IMG/VR virus record: IMGVR_UViG_3300020215_000145
Span: 1-22,246 of that record
DNA: 22,246 nt
Reading direction: 5' to 3' (one strand)
From: a virus
Below, piece by piece: positions 7,826 through 14,087 of the stretch. The translations under genes and the position numbers were made by a program. The stretch's first letter is position 1. Each line of letters opens with the position of its first letter. The notes under the pieces were generated by a model. It searched no databases and was not told the origin of the DNA. It saw only the letters and a program-made list of their open reading frames with translations.

Positions 7826-8728
7826 GTGGCCGAGTCGATCTTCACGGCGCAAACCCCGCTCGCGGGGAACGTCAACGACGGCACCCAATACACCCTCGGC
7901 ACCGTCTGGACGCCAGCCGTCGACGGCACCGTCACCCACATCCGCGTCTACGCCCCCACCGGAACCCCCGCCGCCGCGTTCGTCGGCGTCCTCTACACCA
8001 TCACTGGCGAGGCCGCCGGGACCGAACTGGCCAGAGCCACCTTCGGCGCCCTCACCCCTGCGGCGTGGAACACAGTCCCGTTGCCCGCACCGGTCCCCGT
8101 CACCGCCGGCAACCACTATGTGGCCTGCTACATCACCGCCGACCTGTTCGTCCTCACGACCTTCTTCTTCACCGACGCCGGCGTCACCAACGGTGACCTC
8201 ACCGCCATCCAATCGGGCGTCCCGTACGGCAACGGGCGCCTGCATGCCGGCGACGGCTTCCCAGAGGTCGCGTCAGGTCAGCAGTCCTGCTACTTCGCCG
8301 ACGTGGTCTTCGAAGCCGGCGCCGCCCCCGTCGCCGCGGAAGGGACCGGTCTCGGCGGCGGCACGGGCCGCGCCGCCGGCACCAAGGCAGCACCCGCCGC
8401 CGGCGCCGTGTGCGGCGCCGCCGCCGGGCACGGCGCCGGACAGAAGGCAGCACCGGGCACCGCGGGCGGCAACGCAGCCGCGTACGCCACCGTCCAAAGC
8501 CTCAAGCGCACACCGGCGGCAGGCAGCGCCCACAGCGCCGCTGTAGCCGCCGCCGCCGGCGTGAAGGTCGTCCAGTCCGGCGGCGTGCTTTACGGCGCCG
8601 GCTACGGCCTCTCCGGCGCCGCCGGGCCGACCGCACGCGGCCCGATCGTCGTCACCACCAGCGCCCACCCAACCGCCGCCGTCGACACCCGCACCACAAC
8701 CGTCACCGTGGAGGTGAGCGCGCGATGA
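7826..8728 (+). CDS. DUF4082-like surface protein with Ala/Gly-rich tail
   Basis: A 300-residue two-part protein. Residues 1-165 look like DUF4082: SIFTAQTPL, a strand ending TVTHIRVYAP, AAWNTVPLPAPVPVTAGNHYVACYIT, then FFFTDAGVTNG. This beta-sandwich-like domain occurs on bacterial surface and secreted proteins, often alongside carbohydrate-linked domains. Residues 170-300 are a low-complexity Ala/Gly-rich region with spaced lysines. The start is GTG at 7826 with only a weak ribosome site, so coupling to the previous gene is likely. The stop overlaps the next start as ATGA. It is probably a virion decoration protein or short fibre, and a possible substrate of the neighbouring glycosyltransferase. 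That link is inference from position only. Confidence 0.75.
   Translation: MAESIFTAQTPLAGNVNDGTQYTLGTVWTPAVDGTVTHIRVYAPTGTPAAAFVGVLYTITGEAAGTELARATFGALTPAAWNTVPLPAPVPVTAGNHYVACYITADLFVLTTFFFTDAGVTNGDLTAIQSGVPYGNGRLHAGDGFPEVASGQQSCYFADVVFEAGAAPVAAEGTGLGGGTGRAAGTKAAPAAGAVCGAAAGHGAGQKAAPGTAGGNAAAYATVQSLKRTPAAGSAHSAAVAAAAGVKVVQSGGVLYGAGYGLSGAAGPTARGPIVVTTSAHPTAAVDTRTTTVTVEVSAR
8384..8454 (+). repeat. AAGGCAGCACC direct repeat in the Ala/Gly-rich tail
   Basis: AAGGCAGCACC appears at 8384-8394 and 8444-8454, exactly 60 bases apart, encoding KAAP both times. The surrounding residues form a degenerate repeat of roughly 20 residues. The stretch is typical of repeat-expanded linkers. Confidence 0.6.
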
Positions 8729-9642
8729 CCGACATCGGCGACGACGTCACCATCCCCATCACGGTCAAGGTCGCCGGCGCACTCACCGACCCGGCCAGCA
8801 TCGAAGTCCACACCACCGCCCCCGACGGCACCGAGGACACCCTCACCCCAGCCCGGCTGTCCCTGGGCACGTACGAAGCCCACGTCGCCGCAACCGCAGG
8901 CGGCCGCTGGCTGTACCGGGTCGTCACCGTCGACCCGGACCACGTCGAGCACAGCTACTTCGACGTCGCCGCCAACCCGCCCCCGCCAGCGCGGCTGATG
9001 CCCCTGGCCACCGTCGCCGACCTCGAAGCCCGCTACGGCACCCTCACCGACGACCAGCGGGCCCGCGCCGACGCCCTCCTGGCCGACGCCTCCGCGAAGA
9101 TCCGCGTCTACACCGGGCAGAACTTTGACCTCACCCTCGGCGACGTCATCACCCTCCGCCCCGTCGGAACCACCGTCCGCCTTCCGCAACGCCCCGTCCG
9201 CGCCGTCCACCAGGTCGTCGCCGTCGGCGGCACATCATCCATCCCGGACATCACCCTCCCGAGCGGGGCGTGGACGTGGGACGGCATCGACCTCGTCGAC
9301 GTGTGGCCCACCAACACCGGCTGGATCCTGAACCTGCCCGAGGTGTGGCTGGAAGGCTACCCACCGGACACCTACCGCATCACCTACGACCACGGCTACG
9401 ACACCACCCCCGACGATGTGATCGCTGTCTGCTGCTCCATGGCCCTGCGCGTCCTGACCTCACCCACCCAGGTCGAAGGGCTCCAGTCCGAACGCATCGG
9501 CCAGTACTCCTACCAGTACGGCCAAGGCGCCGGCGGCCAATCCCCCGGCCTGACGCCGCGGCTCACCGACGCCGACCGCGAAGACCTGCAGCCCTACCGG
9601 GCCACCAAACGCGCCTCGACGATCGCCCTGCGGGTCCGCTGA
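8725..9642 (+). CDS. Head-tail adaptor fused to an N-terminal Ig-like domain
   Basis: A 305-residue protein starting at ATG 8725, overlapping the previous stop by ATGA. Residues 1-85 form an Ig-like beta domain (VTIPITVKVAG, SIEVHTTAPDGT, LGTYEAHVAATAGGRWLYRVV). A proline linker (NPPPPAR, 84-90) leads to the adaptor part. From residue 92, MPLATVADLEARYGTLTDDQRARADALLADASAKIRVYTGQNF is the classic opening of the gp6/gp15-like adaptor that forms the first ring under the portal. In many phages the Ig-like unit is a separate small gene or absent, so the fusion is notable. The Ig-like part could project from the neck. I found no internal ribosome site that would separate the two halves. Confidence 0.85.
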   Translation: MTDIGDDVTIPITVKVAGALTDPASIEVHTTAPDGTEDTLTPARLSLGTYEAHVAATAGGRWLYRVVTVDPDHVEHSYFDVAANPPPPARLMPLATVADLEARYGTLTDDQRARADALLADASAKIRVYTGQNFDLTLGDVITLRPVGTTVRLPQRPVRAVHQVVAVGGTSSIPDITLPSGAWTWDGIDLVDVWPTNTGWILNLPEVWLEGYPPDTYRITYDHGYDTTPDDVIAVCCSMALRVLTSPTQVEGLQSERIGQYSYQYGQGAGGQSPGLTPRLTDADREDLQPYRATKRASTIALRVR

Positions 9643-9995
9643 TGGGCGTGCCCGCCGGCCTGCTACCGCACACCGTGACCCGTGTCCGCCCGGCCGTCAC
9701 CACCAACCCGTACGGAGACAAGACGTACAACTACGGGGCCGCCGCGGTCCGCAAACCGATGGCGGCGTGGATGCAGCAGGACCAACGCACCGAACCACTC
9801 GCCGACGGCCGCGACCCCCTCACCCAAAACTGGCTGATGGTCACCAACGACCCAGACGTGGCCGGCCACGACCGCATCGAATGGACCGCCCCAGCCGGAC
9901 CGACAGTGTTCGAAGTGGACGGACCCCCCGCACCCGTCTACACACCGGCCGGCTACCACCACACCGAATCCACACTCCGCCTCGTAGAGGGGTAG
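9642..9995 (+). CDS. Head closure (stopper) protein
   Basis: A 117-residue protein, starting at an ATG that shares one base with the preceding stop. The pattern (HTVTRVRPAVTTNPYGDK, an AAWMQQDQRTEP segment, LMVTNDPDVAGHDRIEW, then PAPVYTPAGYHHTESTLRLVEG) is that of short beta-barrel head-completion proteins of siphophages, which plug the connector after packaging. Size and position between adaptor and tail terminator agree. The closing HHTESTLRLVEG motif is typical of the actinophage version. Confidence 0.82.
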   Translation: MGVPAGLLPHTVTRVRPAVTTNPYGDKTYNYGAAAVRKPMAAWMQQDQRTEPLADGRDPLTQNWLMVTNDPDVAGHDRIEWTAPAGPTVFEVDGPPAPVYTPAGYHHTESTLRLVEG

Positions 9996-9997
9996 GC

Positions 9998-10237
9998 ATG
10001 GGCGCCCAGGATCTTCAGCCAGCAGATATCCGGATCGTCGAGCGACGCAAGCGCAGCCACGATGAACCACCAGGCATCATCCCGAACGATGTCCTGATCA
10101 ACGGGCAGTCAGTGGCCATGATGTCCAACCGGCCGGTGAAGGTGCACGAAATCGAGCAGTACGGCAATTCTCTCGTAGAGGTCACGCTGACGCTCGTTGC
10201 GCGCCGCGTAGCGTTCGAAGTGGAGTACGAGGACTGA
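9998..10237 (+). CDS. Small connector-region protein of unknown function
   Basis: A 79-residue protein at ATG 9998, two bases after the previous stop; GAGGGG (9986-9991) is the ribosome site. It reads as a short beta protein: DIRIVERRKR, NDVLINGQSVAM, VKVHEIEQYGNSLVEVTLTLVARRVAFEVEYED. The VTLTLVARRV segment recalls other small proteins found between head closure and gp10-like genes in actinophages, whose function I do not know. By hand count about 60 percent of bases are G or C, clearly lower than in its neighbours, and codons such as ATA, GTA and TCT appear. This hints at later acquisition. Confidence 0.75.
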   Translation: MGAQDLQPADIRIVERRKRSHDEPPGIIPNDVLINGQSVAMMSNRPVKVHEIEQYGNSLVEVTLTLVARRVAFEVEYED

Positions 10238-10533
10238 TGGCCCTCGTTCGCTACCGCCCCAACCGCCGCGGGCTGCGTGAGCTGCTCGGCGCCGACTTCG
10301 TCCGCCGCGACCTCGAACGCCGCGCGGAGGAGATCGCCGAGGTCGCCCGCGCCGACTACGCCGCCCGCCCCCCGCACGAGGGCGACGTGGAGGTGACCGT
10401 CGACTCTTCCGCCGGCGAGACCGGCGCCCAGCTACGCGCCCGCGCCACCGTCATCGCCAAACACCCCGGCGTCGTCCACATCGAAGCCGACCGGCGGCCG
10501 CTCGGCGCCGCGATCGACGCGGCGAAGTTCTGA
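10237..10533 (+). CDS. HK97 gp10-like neck protein
   Basis: A 98-residue protein at ATG 10237, overlapping the previous stop by one base. A long N-terminal helix (DFVRRDLERRAEEIAEVARADYAARPPHEGD) followed by strands is characteristic of HK97 gp10-like proteins that join head and tail. It is shorter than most members, lacking a substantial C-terminal region, but it ends cleanly with the next gene starting at its stop. The identification rests on helix pattern and gene order; a minor tail assembly role is an alternative. Confidence 0.72.
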   Translation: MALVRYRPNRRGLRELLGADFVRRDLERRAEEIAEVARADYAARPPHEGDVEVTVDSSAGETGAQLRARATVIAKHPGVVHIEADRRPLGAAIDAAKF

Positions 10534-10919
10534 TGCCCTACCCGGATGCGGTGGCGCTGCTGCGCGCCTACCTACTGCCCATCGTCGCCGTGGACATCGC
10601 CTCCCGGATCCCCGACCCCCGTCCGGCGACGTGGCTGCAGGTGCGCCGCGTCGGCGGCCCGCAGCTGCGCCCGGTCCGGGACCAGCCCCGAATCGACGTG
10701 TTCGCCTGGGCACCCACCGACCCCGAAGCGTGGACGCTCGCCGAGCTCGCCCGGCGTTCCATCCACGCCCTGCAGGCGACCACCCTGCTCGGCCCGATGT
10801 GCTACCGAGTCGACGAATTCCTCGGCCCGCGCCAGTTCGACGACCCGCTCACCGGGTCGCCGCGGGTCTGGGCCACCTACAGCCTGACGATCCGCGCCGA
10901 CGACGCGATCGCCCGCTAA
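10533..10919 (+). CDS. Tail terminator protein
   Basis: A 128-residue protein whose ATG shares a base with the stop upstream. Tail terminators cap the tail tube at the head side and dock to the head closure protein. Visible features are an N-terminal helix (PDAVALLRAYLLPIV), a strand with WLQVRRVGGPQLRPVRDQPRIDVFAWA, the helix AWTLAELARRSIHALQ, and the final strand PRVWATYSLTIRA, the usual order in this alpha/beta family. It lies directly before the major tail gene, as expected. The 57 bases after it contain a weak CCGGC/GCCGG stem and the strong ribosome site of the tail tube gene. Confidence 0.82.
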   Translation: MPYPDAVALLRAYLLPIVAVDIASRIPDPRPATWLQVRRVGGPQLRPVRDQPRIDVFAWAPTDPEAWTLAELARRSIHALQATTLLGPMCYRVDEFLGPRQFDDPLTGSPRVWATYSLTIRADDAIAR

Positions 10920-10976
10920 ACCGCCCGGCTCCGCGCGCCGGCTGATCAGTCCCCGCATCCAGCGCACGGAGGAATC

Positions 10977-11540
10977 ATGACGCTCAACGCGCCTGCCGTA
11001 ACCGTCGGCATCACCGGTGAGGTCTACACGGCCGACTCCGGCGCCACCGTCACCGCCCCCACCTCATCCTCGTCAGTCCTTGACACCGACCTGTTCGGCC
11101 TCGGCTACGTGTCCGAAGACGGTGTCGAAGAGGCGTACGACGACACCGTCGAAGACATCGTGGCCTGGCAAAACGCCACCGTCGTGCGTTCCCTGACCAC
11201 CGAGTCCAAGGCCACCCTCGCCTTCACGTTGATCGAAACCAAGGGCAAGGTGTTGGAGCTGTACCACAAGGGCTCGCAGGTCGAGGTCGTCTCCGCCGGC
11301 GAGTGGAAGATCGACGTCAAGGCCCCCACCTCCGACCGGCGCCCCTTCGTCCTCGACGTCATCGACGGCGCCAAGCACATCCGCTTCTGGGTGCCCACCG
11401 GCGAGGTGACCGAGCGGGAGCCGATCGCCTACCAGAACGGCGAACCGATCGCCTACGGCGTCACGCTCACCTGCTACCCCGACGCGAACAACGTCGTGCT
11501 GACCAAGTTCGCCAACGACGCCAACTGGGGCTACAGCTAA
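10977..11540 (+). CDS. Major tail protein
   Basis: A 187-residue tail tube subunit. The pattern fits actinophage tail tube proteins: FGLGYVSEDGVEEAYDDTVEDIVAWQNATVVRSLTTESKATLAFTLIETKGKVLELYH, then RPFVLDVIDGAKHIRFWVPTGEVTER and a last strand YGVTLTCYPD. It forms hexameric rings stacked around the tape measure. The ATG at 10977 has a strong ribosome site (GGAGGA, 10968-10973), consistent with high production. No C-terminal Ig-like decoration domain is present. The gene is followed by the structured leader of the tail assembly chaperone. Confidence 0.92.
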   Translation: MTLNAPAVTVGITGEVYTADSGATVTAPTSSSSVLDTDLFGLGYVSEDGVEEAYDDTVEDIVAWQNATVVRSLTTESKATLAFTLIETKGKVLELYHKGSQVEVVSAGEWKIDVKAPTSDRRPFVLDVIDGAKHIRFWVPTGEVTEREPIAYQNGEPIAYGVTLTCYPDANNVVLTKFANDANWGYS

Positions 11541-11552
11541 ACCTTTCGATCT

Positions 11553-11626
11553 CCCGGTGGCGTGGATCGCGCGGACCCACGCCACCGGGTCAAACCCTGT
11601 CCGCGCGCACACAAGGAGTTCCGCGC
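11553..11626 (+). promoter_or_regulatory. Structured leader of the tail assembly chaperone (hairpin plus loop-complementary repeats)
   Basis: CCCGGTGGCGTGG (11553-11565) pairs perfectly with CCACGCCACCGGG (11577-11589), a 13 bp stem with an 11-base loop. The loop holds CGCGCGGA (11568-11575), complementary to TCCGCGCG (11600-11607), eight base pairs, which would make an H-type pseudoknot. A second copy, TCCGCGC (11620-11626), lies between the ribosome site AAGGAG (11613-11618) and the ATG at 11629, and can also pair with the loop. No T-run follows, so it is not a textbook terminator. The arrangement suggests control of chaperone translation relative to the tail tube gene, or transcript processing. 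Confidence 0.7.
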
Positions 11627-11628
11627 AC

Positions 11629-11997
11629 ATGACTTTCTCTGTCCGCAAGACCCTCGCCGACGCGAGCCTCGCACCGTTCGAGTACGAGGACGCCGCAGGC
11701 AAGCCACAGGTGCTTCCGCACGCCAAGACCCTCAGCCCAGACCAGGCCATGCGTATCGCCATCCACGGCGACTTCGAGGGCGTCCTCAACGAAATCGCCC
11801 CCGGCCAAGGGACTGCACTAGCCAACCTACCCATGATCGTGATTGAGCCGCTCCTCGCGGCCTGGTTCGAGCACTCCGAAATCGACCTGTCCGGGGCCGG
11901 CCTGGGAAAACCGCCGAAGTCCTCGCCGTCCTCCACCAGCACCCGGGCGCCCTCGAAGCGGACCTCGCGTTCCGCGGCATCACGCTCTCGGAAGTAA
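11629..11997 (+). CDS. Tail assembly chaperone, unshifted product
   Basis: A 122-residue protein (lambda G-like) that coats the tape measure during tail assembly. The start is ATG 11629, with AAGGAG at 11613-11618. Residues 1-93 look like a conserved chaperone (FEYEDAAGKPQVLPHAKTLSPDQAMRIAIHGDF, LPMIVIEPLLAAWFEHSEIDLSG). The last 28 residues are Ser/Arg-rich low complexity, as expected where the zero frame runs antisense to selection for the overlapping shifted frame. An upstream in-frame GTG at 11557 lies in the structured leader and has no ribosome site, so it is rejected. Confidence 0.88.
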   Translation: MTFSVRKTLADASLAPFEYEDAAGKPQVLPHAKTLSPDQAMRIAIHGDFEGVLNEIAPGQGTALANLPMIVIEPLLAAWFEHSEIDLSGAGLGKPPKSSPSSTSTRAPSKRTSRSAASRSRK

Positions 11998-12290
11998 GCC
12001 TGCGCCAGCTGGAGGTCTACGTTCCGGCGCTGGCCGAGACCGAGGGCACGGCCCTGCGCCGGGCGTTGACCGGGGACACCTGGACACGCACCGATCACCT
12101 GCTGGCCTTGGCCGTAGACCGGCTCGGGGTCCTGATCTGGCAGCAAACCAAGGACGGCCGCAAGGGGCGCAACCGGCCAAAGCCGATCAGCCCGCTCGCG
12201 AAGAACAACGCCGCCAAGTACGGCAAGACCAGCCGGTCACCGGAAGAGGTCAAGGCCTACCTCGCGAGGTTCGGGCCGCCGCCCAGCTGA
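11629..12290 (+). CDS. Tail assembly chaperone, -1 frameshift fusion product
   Basis: The predicted lambda GT-like protein, about 220 residues: 94 from the zero frame, then 126 after a -1 slip at 11904-11910. The -1 frame is open from the slip to TGA at 12288. It reads sensibly from the first codon (TAEVLAVLHQHPGALEADLAFRGITLSEV, then LRQLEVYVPALAETEGTALRRALTGDTW and LLALAVDRLGVLIWQQT), ending with a basic NRPKPISPLAKNNAAKYGKTS tail. This frame has no convincing start of its own before 12066 and no ribosome site. A reading that begins at ATG 12066 would lose the conserved helical part. The tape measure gene starts 15 bases later. Confidence 0.87.
11904..11910 (+). other. Programmed -1 ribosomal frameshift site (G GGA AAA)
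   Basis: GGGAAAA in the zero frame reads G GGA AAA, the X XXY YYZ heptamer. After slipping, both tRNAs re-pair on GGG and AAA. It falls at the point where the zero-frame protein turns low-complexity and the -1 frame turns protein-like. G GGA AAA is a slip site widely used in siphophage tail chaperone genes. Confidence 0.87.
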
Positions 12291-12305
12291 CAAGGGGGTG
12301 ACGTC

Positions 12306-14087
12306 GTGGCCGAAGAAGTCGGCGCCGCATACGTCTCCCTCATCCCGTCCGCCCGCGGCTTCTCCAAGCTGGCCCAGCGGGAGCTCGACGCGGAGCTTCG
12401 CGGCAACCGCACCCCGAAGATCCGCGTCACCCCGGAAATCGACGCCGACACCGCCCGGGCGCAGCTCACCGCCCAGCTCACCGGCGCCGGCCAGCGGATC
12501 TCCCTGCCGGTCGACGTCGACCAGCAGACCGCCAGCGCGCTGTTCCGCCAACTCGCCGGCCTCGGCGGCGAGTCCGGGCGTGCGTTCGGCGACAGCTTCA
12601 CCCGGGACGCCTCGGGCAGGCTGCGGGACTCCAGAGGCCGTTTCGTCGCCGCCGGACAAGAGGCCGGCCGCGACGTCGACCGCGGGCTGCGGGCGTCGCT
12701 CAATGAGACCGACCGCGGCCTGCTCCGGAACCTCGGTAACGCCGGCGACACCGACCGGCGCGGCCGGGTGCTCGGAAACCTGTTCGGCCGGGCCCTCGGC
12801 GGTGGCATCGACTCGGCCAAAGGCTCGATCACCGCAGCGCTGACCGCCCCGTTCCGCGACCCGAAGCTCGCCCTGATCCTGGTCGCCGCGCTGGTCTCCC
12901 CGCTCGGCGCGGCCTTGGTCCCGGCGCTTGGCGCCGCCATCTCGGCCGCTCTCATCGGCGCCGCTGGCCTCGGCGTCATCGGGCTCGGCGCGTTCCTGCT
13001 CAAGGACGACCCCCAGGTCAGGAAGGCCGCCGGTGACCTCGGCAAGACCGCGGCGGGTGCGTTCACCGCCGCTGCGCAGCCGCTGGTGCAGCCATTCGTG
13101 GCCTCGCTCAACATCCTCCGCGACCTCGTCAACGAGCTGCGGCCCGAGCTGGCCGAGATGTTCACGGCGATCGCGCCGGCGATCGTACCGCTGACCAGGG
13201 GGCTCGCCGGGTTCATCCGGGAGGCCATGCCGGGACTCCTGGCGCTGGTCAAGGCGGCGACCCCGTTCCTGATGGACCTTGAGCACACCCTTCCCCGGCT
13301 CGGCGATCACCTGAGCCGGTTCTTCGGGGCGATCTCAGCCGGCGGCCCAGGCGCGACCCAGTTCTTCCGCGACTTCCTTCACGTGCTCGGCCTCGGGCTC
13401 GTCTTCTTCGGCAGCCTCATCCGCGTCCTGACCGGCTGGTACGCACACACGCGGACCGTCGTTAAGGGCGTCGCCGCTGTCTGGCTCTTCTTCCAGAGCC
13501 TGACCGGCAGGGTCGTCCTGGCCGTGATCGGCTTCTTCGGGCGGCTGGGCCGCTTCGTGAACGGCGTGTGGACCTCTGCCCGCGCCGAAGGCGGCCGATT
13601 CCTGCGCTGGTTGCAGGGCTTGCCGGGCTGGGTCAAGGCCGCGATCGGTGGTCTGGGAACGCTGCTGATCAACTCTGGTAAGGATTTGATCGCCGGCTTG
13701 ATCCGGGGTATCCGCTCCAAGATCGGCGACCTCGCCGGCGTGATGGGTGACGTGGCGCAGAAGGTGCGTGACTACTGGCCCTTCTCCCCGGCGAAGACCG
13801 GGCCGCTGTCCGGCCGCGGCAGCCTGTTCTACGCCGGCCAGAACCTGTCGACCGACCTCGCCTCAGGCATGGAGCGGCGCTTGCCGGTGGTCGAGTCGGC
13901 CAGTGCCCAACTCGCGGGCGCGGTCGGGTTCGGTACCCGTGGCGGCGACGGCGCCGCGCTCGCACCGGCCGGGATCACCGCCGGCTGGCGGCCGGACGCG
14001 ACCGGTGACCAACTCCTGGACGCGATCCGAGGCCTGATCGAATTCCGGTACGGCGGCGACCCCGTCATGGCGCTCGGCAGCCGCTGA
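12306..14087 (+). CDS. Tape measure protein
   Basis: A 593-residue tape measure, short for the family. It sets tail length and helps DNA entry. Regions: an N-terminal VGAAYVSLIPSARGFSKLAQRELDAEL opening typical of actinophage tape measures; charged helices to about 185; a hydrophobic stretch at about 188-232 rich in Ala, Gly, Leu and Ile; a second hydrophobic block around 355-420; and a C-terminal signature near 488-515 (DYWPFSPAKTGPLSGRGSLFYAG) seen in many actinophage tape measures. The GTG at 12306 follows AAGGGGG (12292-12298). By the usual length rule of about 1.5 angstroms per residue the tail would be roughly 85-90 nm. No peptidoglycan hydrolase domain is evident. The next gene begins at its stop. 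Confidence 0.93.
   Translation: MAEEVGAAYVSLIPSARGFSKLAQRELDAELRGNRTPKIRVTPEIDADTARAQLTAQLTGAGQRISLPVDVDQQTASALFRQLAGLGGESGRAFGDSFTRDASGRLRDSRGRFVAAGQEAGRDVDRGLRASLNETDRGLLRNLGNAGDTDRRGRVLGNLFGRALGGGIDSAKGSITAALTAPFRDPKLALILVAALVSPLGAALVPALGAAISAALIGAAGLGVIGLGAFLLKDDPQVRKAAGDLGKTAAGAFTAAAQPLVQPFVASLNILRDLVNELRPELAEMFTAIAPAIVPLTRGLAGFIREAMPGLLALVKAATPFLMDLEHTLPRLGDHLSRFFGAISAGGPGATQFFRDFLHVLGLGLVFFGSLIRVLTGWYAHTRTVVKGVAAVWLFFQSLTGRVVLAVIGFFGRLGRFVNGVWTSARAEGGRFLRWLQGLPGWVKAAIGGLGTLLINSGKDLIAGLIRGIRSKIGDLAGVMGDVAQKVRDYWPFSPAKTGPLSGRGSLFYAGQNLSTDLASGMERRLPVVESASAQLAGAVGFGTRGGDGAALAPAGITAGWRPDATGDQLLDAIRGLIEFRYGGDPVMALGSR

Noticed and set aside
11569-11606. tRNA-like look: GGGTCAAACCC resembling a T-arm, with GCGCGGA and TCCGCGC as acceptor-like ends
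   Set aside because: Only about 40 bases lie between the ends, with no D-arm or anticodon arm. The pairing is better explained as part of the chaperone leader structure.
11557-11628. Upstream extension of the tail chaperone from a GTG at 11557
   Set aside because: The ribosome site AAGGAG fits the ATG at 11629; the extension lies within the hairpin and is not protein-like.
12066-12290. A separate 74-residue gene starting at ATG 12066
   Set aside because: There is no ribosome site, and the frame is open and protein-like back to the slippery site, so it is the end of the frameshift product.
12237-13310. Two overlapping long reverse frames opposite the tape measure gene
   Set aside because: Both are GC-driven shadows; two frames open over the same stretch is itself a sign of this.
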